A stretch of DNA of 64,000 nt from the NCBI GenBank assembly GCA_026399475.1, contig JAPLQY010000011.1:124001-188000 (forward strand), given 5' to 3'. A program made the translations under genes and the position numbers. Below the pieces are notes generated by a model, which was not told the origin of the DNA, searched no databases, and worked only from the letters and a program-made list of their open reading frames with translations. This document shows, in pieces, positions 8,748 to 19,500 of the stretch (position 1 is the stretch's first letter; every line of letters begins with the position of its first letter). Source of the DNA: Rhodocyclales bacterium (lineage in GTDB: Bacteria; Pseudomonadota; Gammaproteobacteria; Burkholderiales; Rhodocyclaceae).

Positions 8748-9175
8748 GCGACACCGTACGCGCCGGCAACCTGATCACGCTGCATTACCGCGTCGCCACC
8801 GGCGACGATACAGAACTGGTCAGCACCTTCGATTCGTCCCCGGCGACCCTGCAACTGGGCAGCGGCGAACTGGCACCGCCGCTGGAGCACTGCCTGATCG
8901 GAGTCAGCGTCGGCGAGCGGCATGTGTTTTTGCTCGACGCCAACCAGGCCTTCGGCAGCCACAATCCGCAACTGACGCAACGCATGGCGCGCACCGCCCT
9001 GCCGTCCAATGCCAGTCCCGAGCTGCACGGCCTGATCGAGTTTGCCGCTCCAGGCGGTGACAGGTTCACCGGCATCGTGCGCGAACTCGATGACGAAGGC
9101 GTGCTGGTCGATTTCAACCACCCCCTGGCCGGCAAGCCGGTGCGCTTCGAAGTCGAAATCATCGGAATACTGTAA
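8744..9175 (+). CDS. fkpB: FKBP-type peptidyl-prolyl isomerase (SlpA/FkpB)
   Basis: Small FKBP-type prolyl isomerase and chaperone of 143 aa. The N-terminal half carries the split FKBP fold ([33 protein letters not shown]), with the inserted IF/chaperone domain in the middle ([19 protein letters not shown]) and [19 protein letters not shown] at the C-terminus, a hallmark of the SlpA group. The start overlaps the lspA stop (ATGA) and its stop overlaps the ispH ATG (TAATG). The lspA-fkpB-ispH order is conserved in proteobacteria. The substrate is not known from the sequence. Confidence 0.92.
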   Translation: MSDTVRAGNLITLHYRVATGDDTELVSTFDSSPATLQLGSGELAPPLEHCLIGVSVGERHVFLLDANQAFGSHNPQLTQRMARTALPSNASPELHGLIEFAAPGGDRFTGIVRELDDEGVLVDFNHPLAGKPVRFEVEIIGIL

Positions 9176-10122
9176 TGAACATCCTGCTCGCCAACCCAAG
9201 AGGTTTCTGCGCCGGCGTCGAACGGGCGATCGCCATCGTCGAACGTGCGCTGGAAAAGTTCGGCGCGCCGATCTATGTCCGGCATGAGGTGGTGCATAAC
9301 CGCTACGTTGTCGACGGCCTCAAGGCCAAGGGTGCCGTGTTTGTCGAAGAGCTGGCAGAGGTGCCGGATGGCGCCACCGTGGTCTTCAGCGCCCACGGGG
9401 TACCGCAGACGGTGCGCAAGGAGGCGGCAGAACGCGGTCTGAAGGTATTCGATGCCACCTGCCCGCTGGTGACCAAGGTGCATCTGGAAGTCTCCCGCCT
9501 GCACAAGCAGGGTTACGAGATCGTCATGATTGGCCACAAGGGGCACCCCGAAGTCGAAGGCACCATGGGGCAGGCGACGGGCCGCATGTATCTGGTGGAA
9601 GGAGTCGCCGATGTCGCGCAACTTGAAGTTTCCGCAGGGACGCAGCGCGCTGGCGCCGCGGCGCCTCTGGCCTACGTTACGCAAACCACCTTGTCCGTCG
9701 ATGACGCTCGGATAATCGTTCAAGCCCTGACCGCCCGTTTTCCGAACATCGTCGGCCCCAAAAAGGATGACATCTGCTACGCCACGCAAAACCGCCAGGA
9801 CGCGGTCAAGGCGATGGCCGGCAAGGTGGACGTGGTCATCGTGGTCGGCTCGAAGAACAGCTCGAATTCCAACCGGCTGCGCGAAGTCGCGGCCATCGGC
9901 GGCATACCGGCCTACCTGGTGGACGGGGCGGATCAGATCGATGCCCGGTGGTTGGGCGGCAACACGCGGGTAGGGGTGACGGCCGGCGCTTCGGCGCCCG
10001 AGGTACTGGTCAACGGTGTGGTCGAACGCCTCGAAGCGCTTGGCGCCGGCCGCATTGAAACCCTGGACGGCGTGGCCGAGAATGTCAATTTTCCCTTGCC
10101 CAGGGAACTGCTTGCCGACTAG
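9175..10122 (+). CDS. ispH: 4-hydroxy-3-methylbut-2-enyl diphosphate reductase IspH
   Basis: Iron-sulfur enzyme of the non-mevalonate isoprenoid pathway; it converts HMBPP to IPP and DMAPP. The 315-aa protein starts with the family N-terminus [17 protein letters not shown], where the Cys is the first cluster ligand. The other two ligands are in [11 protein letters not shown] and in the C-terminal part near the ASAPE motif (the [14 protein letters not shown] segment is typical). The length is normal. It is the last gene of the ileS operon; the following 127 bp separate it from a pilin operon and hold a 12-bp direct repeat (GTTGCCCGAATT, twice near 10135-10160). Confidence 0.95.
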   Translation: MNILLANPRGFCAGVERAIAIVERALEKFGAPIYVRHEVVHNRYVVDGLKAKGAVFVEELAEVPDGATVVFSAHGVPQTVRKEAAERGLKVFDATCPLVTKVHLEVSRLHKQGYEIVMIGHKGHPEVEGTMGQATGRMYLVEGVADVAQLEVSAGTQRAGAAAPLAYVTQTTLSVDDARIIVQALTARFPNIVGPKKDDICYATQNRQDAVKAMAGKVDVVIVVGSKNSSNSNRLREVAAIGGIPAYLVDGADQIDARWLGGNTRVGVTAGASAPEVLVNGVVERLEALGAGRIETLDGVAENVNFPLPRELLAD

Positions 10123-10249
10123 GCTGGACCTGTTGGTTGCCCGAATTGTTGCCCGAATTTCTGCCGTTTGTCGCCAAATCCTGACCAGTGGTCGCCAGAC
10201 GCTTGCCCGGCCAGGAGAATCCGTTAATGATCATATCGAGGAGGTTTCC

Positions 10250-10651
10250 ATGAAAGTTCGTGCGCGTGGCTTTACCCTGATTGAAGTGATGATCGTGGTG
10301 CTGATCATCGGCATTCTTACGGCCATCGCAATGCCGCAGTACAGCGAGTACGTGCTGAAGGGCAAGCTGACAGAAGGCATGTCGCTGCTGTCCGATCTGC
10401 AGATTCGTCAGGAGCAGTACTACCAGGACAATCGCACCTACGCCAATGGAATGACGCCGCGCAGCGCCGGTCAGACCTTCACCGCGACTTCCTGCGTCAC
10501 GGCCAGCGCCGGACAGACCTATACCTGCACCGCGACCGCACCGTCGATCAGCTACAGCTATACGGTTACCGAGTCAGGCGCCAAGACGACGGTGCAGCCT
10601 GCCGGCACCACGGTCTCCTGCTGGCTCAGGAGCAGTAACGGAGCCTGCTGA
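10250..10651 (+). CDS. pilE: Type IV pilin-like protein (PilE/ComP-like minor pilin)
   Basis: A 133-aa prepilin with a short charged leader and processing site RG^FTLIEVMIVVLIIGILTA, including Glu5 of the mature protein, followed by the long hydrophobic helix. The C-terminal part contains two Cys pairs typical of pilin D-regions (SCVTASAG...YTC and SCWLRSSNGAC). It is the first gene of the minor-pilin operon, with a strong ribosome site (gaggagg) 8 bases before ATG. Such PilE-like minor pilins start the fimT-pilVWXY1 clusters in betaproteobacteria. It is probably a minor rather than the major pilin, but the sequence alone does not settle this. Confidence 0.88.
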   Translation: MKVRARGFTLIEVMIVVLIIGILTAIAMPQYSEYVLKGKLTEGMSLLSDLQIRQEQYYQDNRTYANGMTPRSAGQTFTATSCVTASAGQTYTCTATAPSISYSYTVTESGAKTTVQPAGTTVSCWLRSSNGAC

Positions 10652-11346
10652 TGCGCCAACGCGGCTTCAATCTGGTTGAAATGATGGTCGTCGTGGCGAT
10701 CGCAGGGATCGCGCTGGCCATTGCGGTGCCGAATCTGCAGGACATGATCATCAGCGCTCGCACGCGGGCGGTGGCCGAGTCACTCCAGTCCGGCTTGTCT
10801 CTGGCGCGCTCGGAAGCCATCAAGCGCAACGGACTGATGCGCTTTCAACTGGTGTCAAGCATGGATGTCACCTGCGCCGCCAGTGCCACTTCGAGGCTGT
10901 GGGTCGTCACCCAATACACCGGGGTGACCACGCCGGCCAATACCCGGGGCGAGCCGTGGGCGCGTTGCCATGTGAATGGGTATTCTCCACCCGATCAGGA
11001 GGAGCCCTGTCCCGCCACGCCGGCTTACTCGGGCAACGCGGCAAGTTGCGTTACCGACCCCTTCATCGCTTACAAGAGCGGAACAGACAGTGCCACGAGC
11101 GTGGATGTCTCGGCCAGTCCTGCCACCACGGGATCTCTTGCCGGCTTTGTGGTCACCTTCGGACCGATGGGGCAGTTGATGGACAACTATGACGGATTGA
11201 GCACCCAGACGGCGACCGCGGGCAGCATCACGGTCGGGCCCAGCACGGGCGTTACCGGTCGGCGTTACCGGGTTCTGGTCAGGGCCAACGGTGGTATCCG
11301 CCTTTGCCTGCCGGATGCGGCTGCGTCCGACGCCATGGCGTGCTAA
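10651..11346 (+). CDS. fimT: Minor pilin FimT/GspH family
   Basis: A 231-aa prepilin-like protein with leader MRQRG^FNLVEMMVVVAIAGIALAIAVPNLQ, a GspH/FimT signature in which the Pro-Asn-Leu after the helix and the following RAVAESLQSGLSLARSEAIKRN are typical. It probably caps or initiates the pilus with PilV, PilW, PilX and PilE; some FimT proteins bind DNA during uptake, but that activity cannot be read here. The ATG overlaps the preceding stop (TGATG), so translation is probably coupled. The C-terminal domain carries four cysteines. Confidence 0.88.
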   Translation: MRQRGFNLVEMMVVVAIAGIALAIAVPNLQDMIISARTRAVAESLQSGLSLARSEAIKRNGLMRFQLVSSMDVTCAASATSRLWVVTQYTGVTTPANTRGEPWARCHVNGYSPPDQEEPCPATPAYSGNAASCVTDPFIAYKSGTDSATSVDVSASPATTGSLAGFVVTFGPMGQLMDNYDGLSTQTATAGSITVGPSTGVTGRRYRVLVRANGGIRLCLPDAAASDAMAC

Positions 11347-11362
11347 CGGGCAGGGGGCGATC

Positions 11363-11806
11363 ATGAGACCAATCGAGCTACACCGTCGCCAAGCGGGCTC
11401 CTTCATCATTGAAGCGATCATCAGCCTGCTGTTGTTTGCCGTCGCGCTGGTCGGCCTGCTGGGTCTGGCGGCGCAGGGCCTCAATCAGGTCGGGCAATCC
11501 AAGGCGCGCAACGATGCCAGTTTCATGGTTGGCGAGCTGATCTCGGACATGTGGGTCAGTTCGACGGTCAATCTCACCGATTGGACCACCCGGCTGCAAG
11601 GTGCCGTCCCCGGTGCTACCGGCACCGTGTATATGTCTACCTGCGACTGCGCCGACGCCGGCGCCAATGCTTGCGCCACGGCGGCCAGCGGCGTCGTCAC
11701 CGTTACCAGTCCCCAGCCGGTCACGGTCTGCGTAACCTGGACCGACCGCAAGGATCCAACCAATCCGCGCCGTTACCAGGCCAGCAGCATGATTACGCGC
11801 AATTGA
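11363..11806 (+). CDS. pilV: Minor pilin PilV
   Basis: A 147-aa prepilin-like protein. The leader ends at QAG^SFIIEAIISLLLFAVALVGLLGLAAQ, in which the conserved Glu5 is present but the first mature residue is Ser rather than Phe. The family trait of an aliphatic helix followed by ARNDASFMVGELISDMWV supports PilV. The short Cys-containing C-terminal part (STCDCADAGANAC) fits pilus-tip minor pilins. The ATG at 11363 is chosen over the upstream in-frame start because it puts the leader at normal length. It ends in a run of direct repeats shared with the start of pilW. Confidence 0.88.
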   Translation: MRPIELHRRQAGSFIIEAIISLLLFAVALVGLLGLAAQGLNQVGQSKARNDASFMVGELISDMWVSSTVNLTDWTTRLQGAVPGATGTVYMSTCDCADAGANACATAASGVVTVTSPQPVTVCVTWTDRKDPTNPRRYQASSMITRN

Positions 11807-11840
11807 GCACGCAAATGAGCACGCAACTGAGCACGCGAAG
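11804..11840 (+). repeat. Three tandem 12-bp repeats at the pilV/pilW junction
   Basis: The unit GAGCACGCAAMT occurs three times in a row from the pilV stop codon (GAGCACGCAAAT, GAGCACGCAACT, GAGCACGCGAAG). Because 12 is a multiple of three, changes in copy number would lengthen or shorten the possible pilW leader from the ATG at 11815 without changing frame. It could be a slippage-prone spacer. Confidence 0.7.
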
Positions 11841-11853
11841 AGTCGATACCCCT

Positions 11854-12873
11854 ATGCGCCGCCAACGAGGCTTCAACCTGATTGAACTGCTTATCGGCCT
11901 GACCATCAGCCTGATGGGGCTGGCGGCCGTGTCACAGGTGATGATGACGTTCTCCAAGAAGCGCGCTGCCATTACGCAGACCTTGGCAACGCAGGACAAC
12001 GGCGTCATGGCGCTGTACAGGCTGGAACGCGATCTGGCCCAGGCGGGCTATGGCTTCATGACGCTGCAGGGCTGCTCGTCGATCGGCAACGGCACCAATC
12101 CGACGCTGTCGCCGCTGCCTGTGAGCATTGGCGATGGTGGTACCGGCGCGGACAGCATTACTGTGCAGTACGCCAACTCGGCCTCCGGCATCCCGGGCAC
12201 CGAGCTTTCGATCAGCGGCGGCTATACGATGACCACCAGTCAGTACAACGTGCGTTCAAACGTCGGCTTTGCCGTCGGCGATCGGGTCGTGGCGACCAAT
12301 GCCTGCGCCCTTTCCACGGTGAATGGCCCGTGCGCCGGCCTCTGCCCCACCGGCACGCTGCTGACCAGCGGCGTGATCATCAGCTATACCTACCCATCGG
12401 CGCTGGCAGCCTCGGCAAATGCCGGCTATCTCGCCAATCTGGGGCCCGACGGATCACTGATCAGCCGGCGCTACCAGGTAGATACCGCAACCAGCGCGCT
12501 GACCGTTGGCGAGTACCCGGCATTTACGGCAAACAACCTGGTCGATGACATCGTTTTGCTCAAGGCCGAGTACGGGCTCGCGGCGAGTTCCACCGGAGTG
12601 GTGGTGACCAGCTGGGTGAACGGCACTACGGCGATCAGCAACACCAACTCCAACCGGGTGATCGCGGTCCGCGTCGGCGTCGTGGCGCGCAGCTCGCTGC
12701 GCGAAAACGAAGTCATCGATCAGCCTGCGTCCATCACCGTGCTGCCCGCGGTTACAGACAGCGGAGGCACGCAGATCGGTGCGGCCGTAACCTACGCTCC
12801 ACCGGACACCCGCTATCGCTACCGTGCCTACTCCACAGTCATTCCGTTGAGGAACGTCATATGGACACGTTGA
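11854..12873 (+). CDS. pilW: Minor pilin PilW
   Basis: A 339-aa prepilin-like protein with leader MRRQRG^FNLIELLIGLTISLMGLAAVSQV and a long C-terminal domain, the usual PilW size. The post-helix sequence ALYRLERDLAQAGYGF and the later RVIAVRVGVVARSS segments are typical of the family. ATG at 11854 gives a six-residue leader; an in-frame ATG at 11815 in the tandem repeats would give 19 residues. PilW joins PilV, PilX, FimT and PilE in the tip complex that displays PilY1. The stop overlaps pilX by 13 bp. Confidence 0.9.
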   Translation: MRRQRGFNLIELLIGLTISLMGLAAVSQVMMTFSKKRAAITQTLATQDNGVMALYRLERDLAQAGYGFMTLQGCSSIGNGTNPTLSPLPVSIGDGGTGADSITVQYANSASGIPGTELSISGGYTMTTSQYNVRSNVGFAVGDRVVATNACALSTVNGPCAGLCPTGTLLTSGVIISYTYPSALAASANAGYLANLGPDGSLISRRYQVDTATSALTVGEYPAFTANNLVDDIVLLKAEYGLAASSTGVVVTSWVNGTTAISNTNSNRVIAVRVGVVARSSLRENEVIDQPASITVLPAVTDSGGTQIGAAVTYAPPDTRYRYRAYSTVIPLRNVIWTR

Positions 12874-13544
12874 AGTCATATCGTCGTCCCGCGCGCCAGC
12901 AGGGTTTCGTTCTCATCCTGGCGCTGCTGATCATGGTCGTCATCACCCTGTCTGCGGTGGCCATGATCACCAGTCTGCGCGGCGGAATTTCCGCCTCGGG
13001 CAATATCGCCTTTCGCCAGGCGGCGACCCGCGCCGCCGACGTGGCGGTAGACGATGCCTTCCAGTGGGTCAGCAACCAGTTAAGCACCGTCGGCGCCACG
13101 GCGCTGGATAACAGCAAAAGCGCCGCCGCGGTCGGAGCCACTGCCGCCTATCGCTACTATGCAATCTACTACGACGCCGATGCCGGCTGCAGCAAGAACG
13201 GCAGCACCACCTTCACGCCGCAAAGCTACCGCTTCAGCGACACCACCAACGGCAACGACGGCAGCCCCTGTGCTGGCAAGATGGCGCGTGCGCCCGCGGG
13301 CTACGGCCTTTATTACGTGGTGCATCGTATGGCCGGTACGGCCGGGGCTTGCCCCGGCGCCGGTTGCCTGGCGCCCTCGGTGGTGCCGACCAGCGGGCCG
13401 GGCGCAGGTTGCTCCATGGATCCCAGCGACCCCGCGTATTGCGGGGCCAGCAGCAGCGTCAATAATCTTGTCTATTACCGCATCACCGTGAAAGTCGTTG
13501 GCCCGCGCCAGAACACCCGTTACATCCAGACCTTCGTCTACTGA
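12861..13544 (+). CDS. pilX: Minor pilin PilX
   Basis: A 227-aa protein with the PilX N-terminus QQG^FVLILALLIMVVITLSAVAMITSLRG. As usual for PilX/GspK-type minor pilins, the Glu5 of other pilins is replaced by a hydrophobic residue, and a GspK-like AFRQAATRAADVAVDDAF stretch follows the helix. Several Cys residues occur in the C-terminal half. Its start lies inside pilW, so translation is probably coupled. PilX is expected at the tip of the minor-pilin complex next to PilY1. Confidence 0.88.
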   Translation: MDTLKSYRRPARQQGFVLILALLIMVVITLSAVAMITSLRGGISASGNIAFRQAATRAADVAVDDAFQWVSNQLSTVGATALDNSKSAAAVGATAAYRYYAIYYDADAGCSKNGSTTFTPQSYRFSDTTNGNDGSPCAGKMARAPAGYGLYYVVHRMAGTAGACPGAGCLAPSVVPTSGPGAGCSMDPSDPAYCGASSSVNNLVYYRITVKVVGPRQNTRYIQTFVY

Positions 13545-13575
13545 CGTCGGGGTCGATTCGAGAAGAGGTTGCGCC

Positions 13576-16500
13576 ATGAAAAAAACTCACTATCGCCAAT
13601 TCATTGCCTGGCTCGTCATGGTCACCATGACCCTGACCCAGGCGACGCAGGTTGCCGCCTTGACGCTCGCCACGACGCCGCTGGCGGCGACCACGACCTC
13701 CACGGTGCGTCCCAACCTGATGTACGTGCTCGACAACTCGGGCTCGATGGCCTGGGACTACACGCCGGACTATGTCAATGACACCATCCTGACCGGCGAC
13801 ACGGCTACGGCCGTGGTCGCTGGTGGCAAGGTGACCTCGATCACCGCCTCGGCGACCCACACCTACAATCCGTCGAGTCCTCCGGCCGTAGTGATCGAAG
13901 GTGCCGGCACGGGTGCTTCAGCGACCGCCGTGGTGAGCGCGTCGACCAACAAGATCACCTCCATCACGATCAACAACCAGGGTAGCGGCTACGGCGCGAC
14001 GGCTCCCTACGTCGCCATCGTCGGCCCGACCTATGGCGTCAGCGGCACCGCCTATTCCAGCAACAACGTTACCTGGGGCATGTGCTGGGGCACTACCGGC
14101 GCCAGTAACCAGGGCGGTACGCCGAAGGACACGCCGGTGGCGCCGCAGTGCGTTTCGAACAATGGCCAGCCGCCCTACGCGACCTCGGCCATCAACTACC
14201 AGTACTATGACCCGGCGGTGCGCTACGAGGCGCCGATCAAGGCCAACGGCACGCGCTACGCGAGTTCCACCCCGTCTGCCGCGCTCAACGATGGCTTCAG
14301 CGGTGCCGGTTCGACCAACCTGACGACGGCCTGGCCGCACGAAGTCTGGTGCAACGCCTCCACTGCCGCGCCTACGGCTGCGGACCCCACCGCCGGCGGC
14401 AAGTGCCGCGAGAATGCCGATACCAGTCCGGTGGCCAACCCGGCCTGGACCGGCGTGGGCGATACCATACATCCCCAGTTCAATTACAACCTGTATCCCA
14501 ACGCCGTCTACACCTTCCGCAAGCCCTACAGCGGGTCGGCGGCCTATTTCACCATGAGCCCGGCGGAATACTGCACCGACACCAGCTATACCGGCTGCCT
14601 GCGGACCACCACCGCGACGGTGGTGCACAACAGCGACGGAACCGATACCAGCTTCAACGTCCCCTCCAATTACCGCTGGTGCTCCTACTACAATCCCCAG
14701 ACGCACGCCTTCGGTTCCTGCCAGGGACGCCGCGACTATAGCCACTACATTCCCAATTATCTCGGCGGCTGGGTCAGCACCGGGACGGCCGGCGCGCATG
14801 CCACCGCGACCCTCGCCATCGGTCCCACCACGGCCATCGGCCAGAAGATCAACTCGCTGACCATCGGCGGCGTCGATGCTGTCGGCGGCACGGTGTTTAC
14901 CTCGGCCGCAGTCGGCGACCAGAACACCGTGGCGGCCAGCGTCTGCGCCGCGATCCAGGCCAACACCGGCAGCAGCGGCTATACCTGTTCGCAGACCGGC
15001 GCCAATGTGCTGATCCAGGCAGCCATCAATGGGACTGCCGCCAACGGCCTGCAGGTGATCGCCGCCGGCCCACCATCCGGTTCGCCGACCTACGCCACCG
15101 GCATCATCACCGTCAGCCCCAACGTCGGCTCATCGGTGACCTCCGGTCTCAGCATCGGCAGCATCACGGTGAAGCACAACGACGGCTCGACCAGCGAACT
15201 GCTCGGCTCGAACATCACCGCGAACGGGAGCAGCACCTACAACAGCATTGCCCAGGCGATCTGCCAGGCCATCAATGCCGGCCCGCGCCAGGACACCTAT
15301 GTCGCGCGCTCCGGCGACCTGACGGATGTCCTGTTGAACTTCGGCACCTGCCAGAACAACGCACTGGCCAGCGGCCAGGTGGAAATCAAGCGCCTGCTCG
15401 AAGACCAGGTCGACAACAAGCCGGGAACCAATCCGGCCGGTACCGGCACCATTACGGTCACCGGCCCCGGCGCCGCCACCCTCTATTCGGCGACGATCAC
15501 GGTCAATGCCACCGGCGGTGCGACCCGCATCGACGATATCGCGATCAGCGGCCTCTCGATTCTCACCACGGCGCCGCTCGACTACGCCGACGGCAATGCC
15601 GTCAACGCCATTGCCAGCGACATTGTCTCGAAGATTTCGGCCACCGGCTGCACGGCGACGGCCTCGGGCAGTGTGGTCACCCTGACTGGCACCAGCGGCC
15701 AGTGCGGCGCCACCAACACGGTTACGGTGACGGCCAACGGCGCTGCGGCGACTGGCAAGTTCCGCGTGACGCCCTCGTCCAATGTCTCCTATGGCGGCGA
15801 CCTCGGCGCGATCAAGGTGGATACCACCAACATCGTCGGCCACCTGACGGTGAGCAATATCGCCAATACCTCGGACGCGTTGACTGACGCCGGCGTGCTG
15901 CGGACCCAGATCAACAACTCCACGGCTACCGCCCTCACGGTCGGTGGCGTCGCCGTCGGTCCGAGCGGCTACAGCGCCGCGGCGCCGGTAGCCAACGGCG
16001 CCAACTACGACATCACGGTCACCGCGCCGGCGCTCAATGGCGACAGCTACAACGGCAAATCCTTCAGTTTCCTGGCCGGCACCGCCAGCGGCGCCGTCAG
16101 CGGTACATCGCCACAATGGAAGTTCGACATCACCGGCGCCGCCACCGACAGCAAGAGGTTCACCTCGATCAAGTGCGGCACCACCGACACCATCACACAA
16201 CTCACCGCCACCACCGGCGCGGCCGGCGCTACCGACTTCATCGCCAACCTGTCGACAGGGGCCGGCACCAACGGCCTGAATGGCCAGGGCACCAGCAGCT
16301 ACAGCTACACCTGCAATGCCGCCGGCGCCTGCTCGCTGACCGGTCCTGCCGGCGCGGCAGCCTGCGTCACGCCGACGGTCTCGGCCGATGCCACCATCTC
16401 GATTGGCGGCTGGACGCAGACCAGCAGCGGCGCTGCCGGTACACCGCAATGGACTTTCGACATCACCGGCGCCACCGCCGACAGCAATAGGATCAACTCG

Positions 16501-19500
16501 ATCACCTGCAACGGCACCAATGTCATCAATACCAGCGGCACGGCGCCCGTAACCACGGTGTCCACCGGAACGACGGCCGCTGCTGCCTTCATCGCCAACC
16601 TGTCCACCGGCGCGCAGGCCAATTTCCTCAACGCCCGCAGTTACACGCCGGGCGGCGCTTCCGGCCCCTACAGCTACTCCTGTACTTCGGGCGGCAACTG
16701 CACGCTGACCGGCCCGCCCGGCGCGGCGGCCTGCACCAACCTCGTTTACGCCAATGATGCCTCGATCTCCATTGGCGCCTCGACGCGCACCAATGCCGGC
16801 AGCAACGAGAGCTGGACCTTCAACATCACCGACGCGACAGCCGACAGCAAGGTGATCACTTCGGCCACCTACGGCGCCACGGTTACCGTGACGGCCAGCA
16901 CGGCCAGCACCGGCTCGGCCATCGCAACGAACTACTATTCAGCGGCGCTGGCGGCCGACATCCAGGCCCAGCAGCACAGCCTCGGGGGCTCGAACGACTG
17001 GTCATCGGGCAGCGGCACCTGCAGCGGTACCGGTACCACGGTGCACTGCGACCTGGCCATGAGCAGCAGCGGAACCCCGCGCTGCAAGGGGAGCACCGGA
17101 ACCGACCGGACCATGCATTTCACCAGCCTGCCCGGCGGCGTCACCGCGACCGGGCAAGCAGAGACCAACAGCGGCGGTCGCTACTGGTACGCCTTCGACC
17201 TGAACAACGTCAACGCGGCCAACCAGGTGGTCGGCGACGTCTGGTGCCAGTCGACCAACTACAACCCGAACACCGCCGCGCACAACGCCACCACCGGCGC
17301 TGCGCCCTCGGCTGCGGCGCAAAAGGCCACCCGCATCAACAACCTGACGGCCGGCCTGACCAGCAACCAGCAGAACAGCTTCGTCTATAGCTGCACCGCG
17401 GCGACCGCCGGCTCGCCGCAATCGACCTGCACGGTGACCGTGCCCTCGACCTTGAGCGGCCAGACCTACACGATTACGCCCGTGGCCAGTTCCGGGCTGA
17501 CCATCACCGCGCCGGTCAAGACGACCGCCGTGACGCCGCAATGGACCCTCAACATCACCGGCGCGACGACGGCGAGCAAGACCATCAATTCCATCACCTG
17601 CAATGGCACCAACACTTTCGATACCGCGAGCAAGCCCAGCACCGGCACCGCCACCGGCCTGCCCTATGTGCGCATCAACAACCTGGTCAGCACGCTGGGC
17701 ACCAACATGCGCGCCAGCTACACCATGAGCTGCAGCCCGGCGGCGACTTCGGGCTCGGCGCAGACCAGTTGCACCATCTCCGGCCCCGCCGGCGCGGCAG
17801 CCTGCCCCAGCGGCATGGTACTCAGCGCCGACGCCTCGATTACGGCCACTCAGCCGGCCTATGTCGCCGGTTCGGGCGCCAGCCAGCCGATCTGGACGTT
17901 CAACATCACCAACGCCACGGCGGCGAGCAAGACCATCAACGCCATCACCTGCGGCGGTGCGGGCCCCACCAATACCTTCAACACGGCGACCAAGCCGAGC
18001 ACCGGCAGCCCGACGCTGCAGGTCTACCAGCGCATCAACAATCTGACCAAGGCCACGGGCACCGGCATGCAGTCGATCGGCGCGGGTGGCTATTCCTACG
18101 CCTGTACCGACGCCACCAGCGGCACGCCGCAATCGACCTGCACGGTCACCGGCCCGGCCGGTGTGGCGGCCTGCACCAATCTGACCATTGCGCCGGAAGC
18201 CGGGGCGAACATCACCACCAGCACCGCGTCCTACACCAACCCGACGGCTCCCGGCGGTGGCGCGGTGGCGGCGGTCGAGAGCTTCAGCCCCTACCTGACT
18301 AGCGTCTCGGGGTTCGCCGGCGGCCGTACTGCCCAGGGCGTGACCAAGACCAACCTGACCAGCACCACCGTCGGCCCGATCACGACCAGCACCTCGGCCA
18401 TGGATGGCGGCACGGCGGCCGCGATCAACACCATCGCCACCAACGCCTCGGGAACGCCCGGCAACGTGCTGACCCTGGGCGGCGGGAGCGACCCCTCTAC
18501 CGCCACCAACTACTGGAAGGATGTCGGCGTCTTCAAGCGCGTCGATATCGTGCCCGCCAACAACACCTACAACCGCACGTCGGGCCGCACCGATTGCGTG
18601 GCGGCGACCTGCACCTACACCGAGGAAATGCAGAACTTCGCCAACTGGTACACCTACTACCGGACCCGCATGCAGATGATGAAGTCTGCCTCGAGCGTCG
18701 CCTTCAGCCAGCTTGACGACAAGTACCGCGTCGGCTTCGATGACATCTGCAACTGCGCCAACAAGGCCTGTGCGACCTCGGTGATCACCCCCGTCGGACA
18801 GTTCGTCGATACCGGCGGCGAGACCGCCAACCAGCGCAGCACCTGGTGGACCAAGCTGACTGCCGCGACCCCGACCTGCGAGACTCCGCTGCGCGGCGAA
18901 ACCGCGAAGATGGGCCGCTACTTTGCCGGCAAGCTGACGGGCAGCACCGACCCGATCCAGTACTCGTGCCAGCAGAACTTCATGCTGCTGGTGACAGACG
19001 GCTACTGGAACGAGGAGGACAACACCAACATTCAGCGCGTCGATGGCAGCGACATCGCCAATACGGACAACAACTCGACTACTGCGCCACGGCCCTACTA
19101 CGACGGCCAGCAGGCGGCGACCGTCTGCCCGACTCGTGTCGCCCCCGGCGGCGCGAACCGCACCGGGGCGAGTTCCTGCCGCAACATGTCGGACATCGCC
19201 TGGTACTACTACAGCACCGACCTGCGCAACGTGGCCTTCGGCAACACCCTGAATGCTGCCGGGGTGGACGTGTCGAAGGACAACGTGCTGACCAGTTCGG
19301 ACGACAAGAACACGGCGCAGCACATGAATTTCTACGCCATGGGACTCGGCATCGACGGCTTCCTCGAATACCGTTCGGACTACCAGACTGCCGGTGTCGG
19401 CGACTACTATGAAATCAAGCAGGGCACGCGCAACTGGCCCGCGGTATCGAACCTCGATCCGACCGGTGTCGACGACTTGTGGCATGCCACGGTGAACGGC

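Noticed and set aside
10123..10249. Possible sigma54 promoter before the pilin operon (TGGACC ... TTGC)
   Set aside because: GG-GC spacing is 11 rather than 10, so it does not fit sigma54; only direct repeats are noted.
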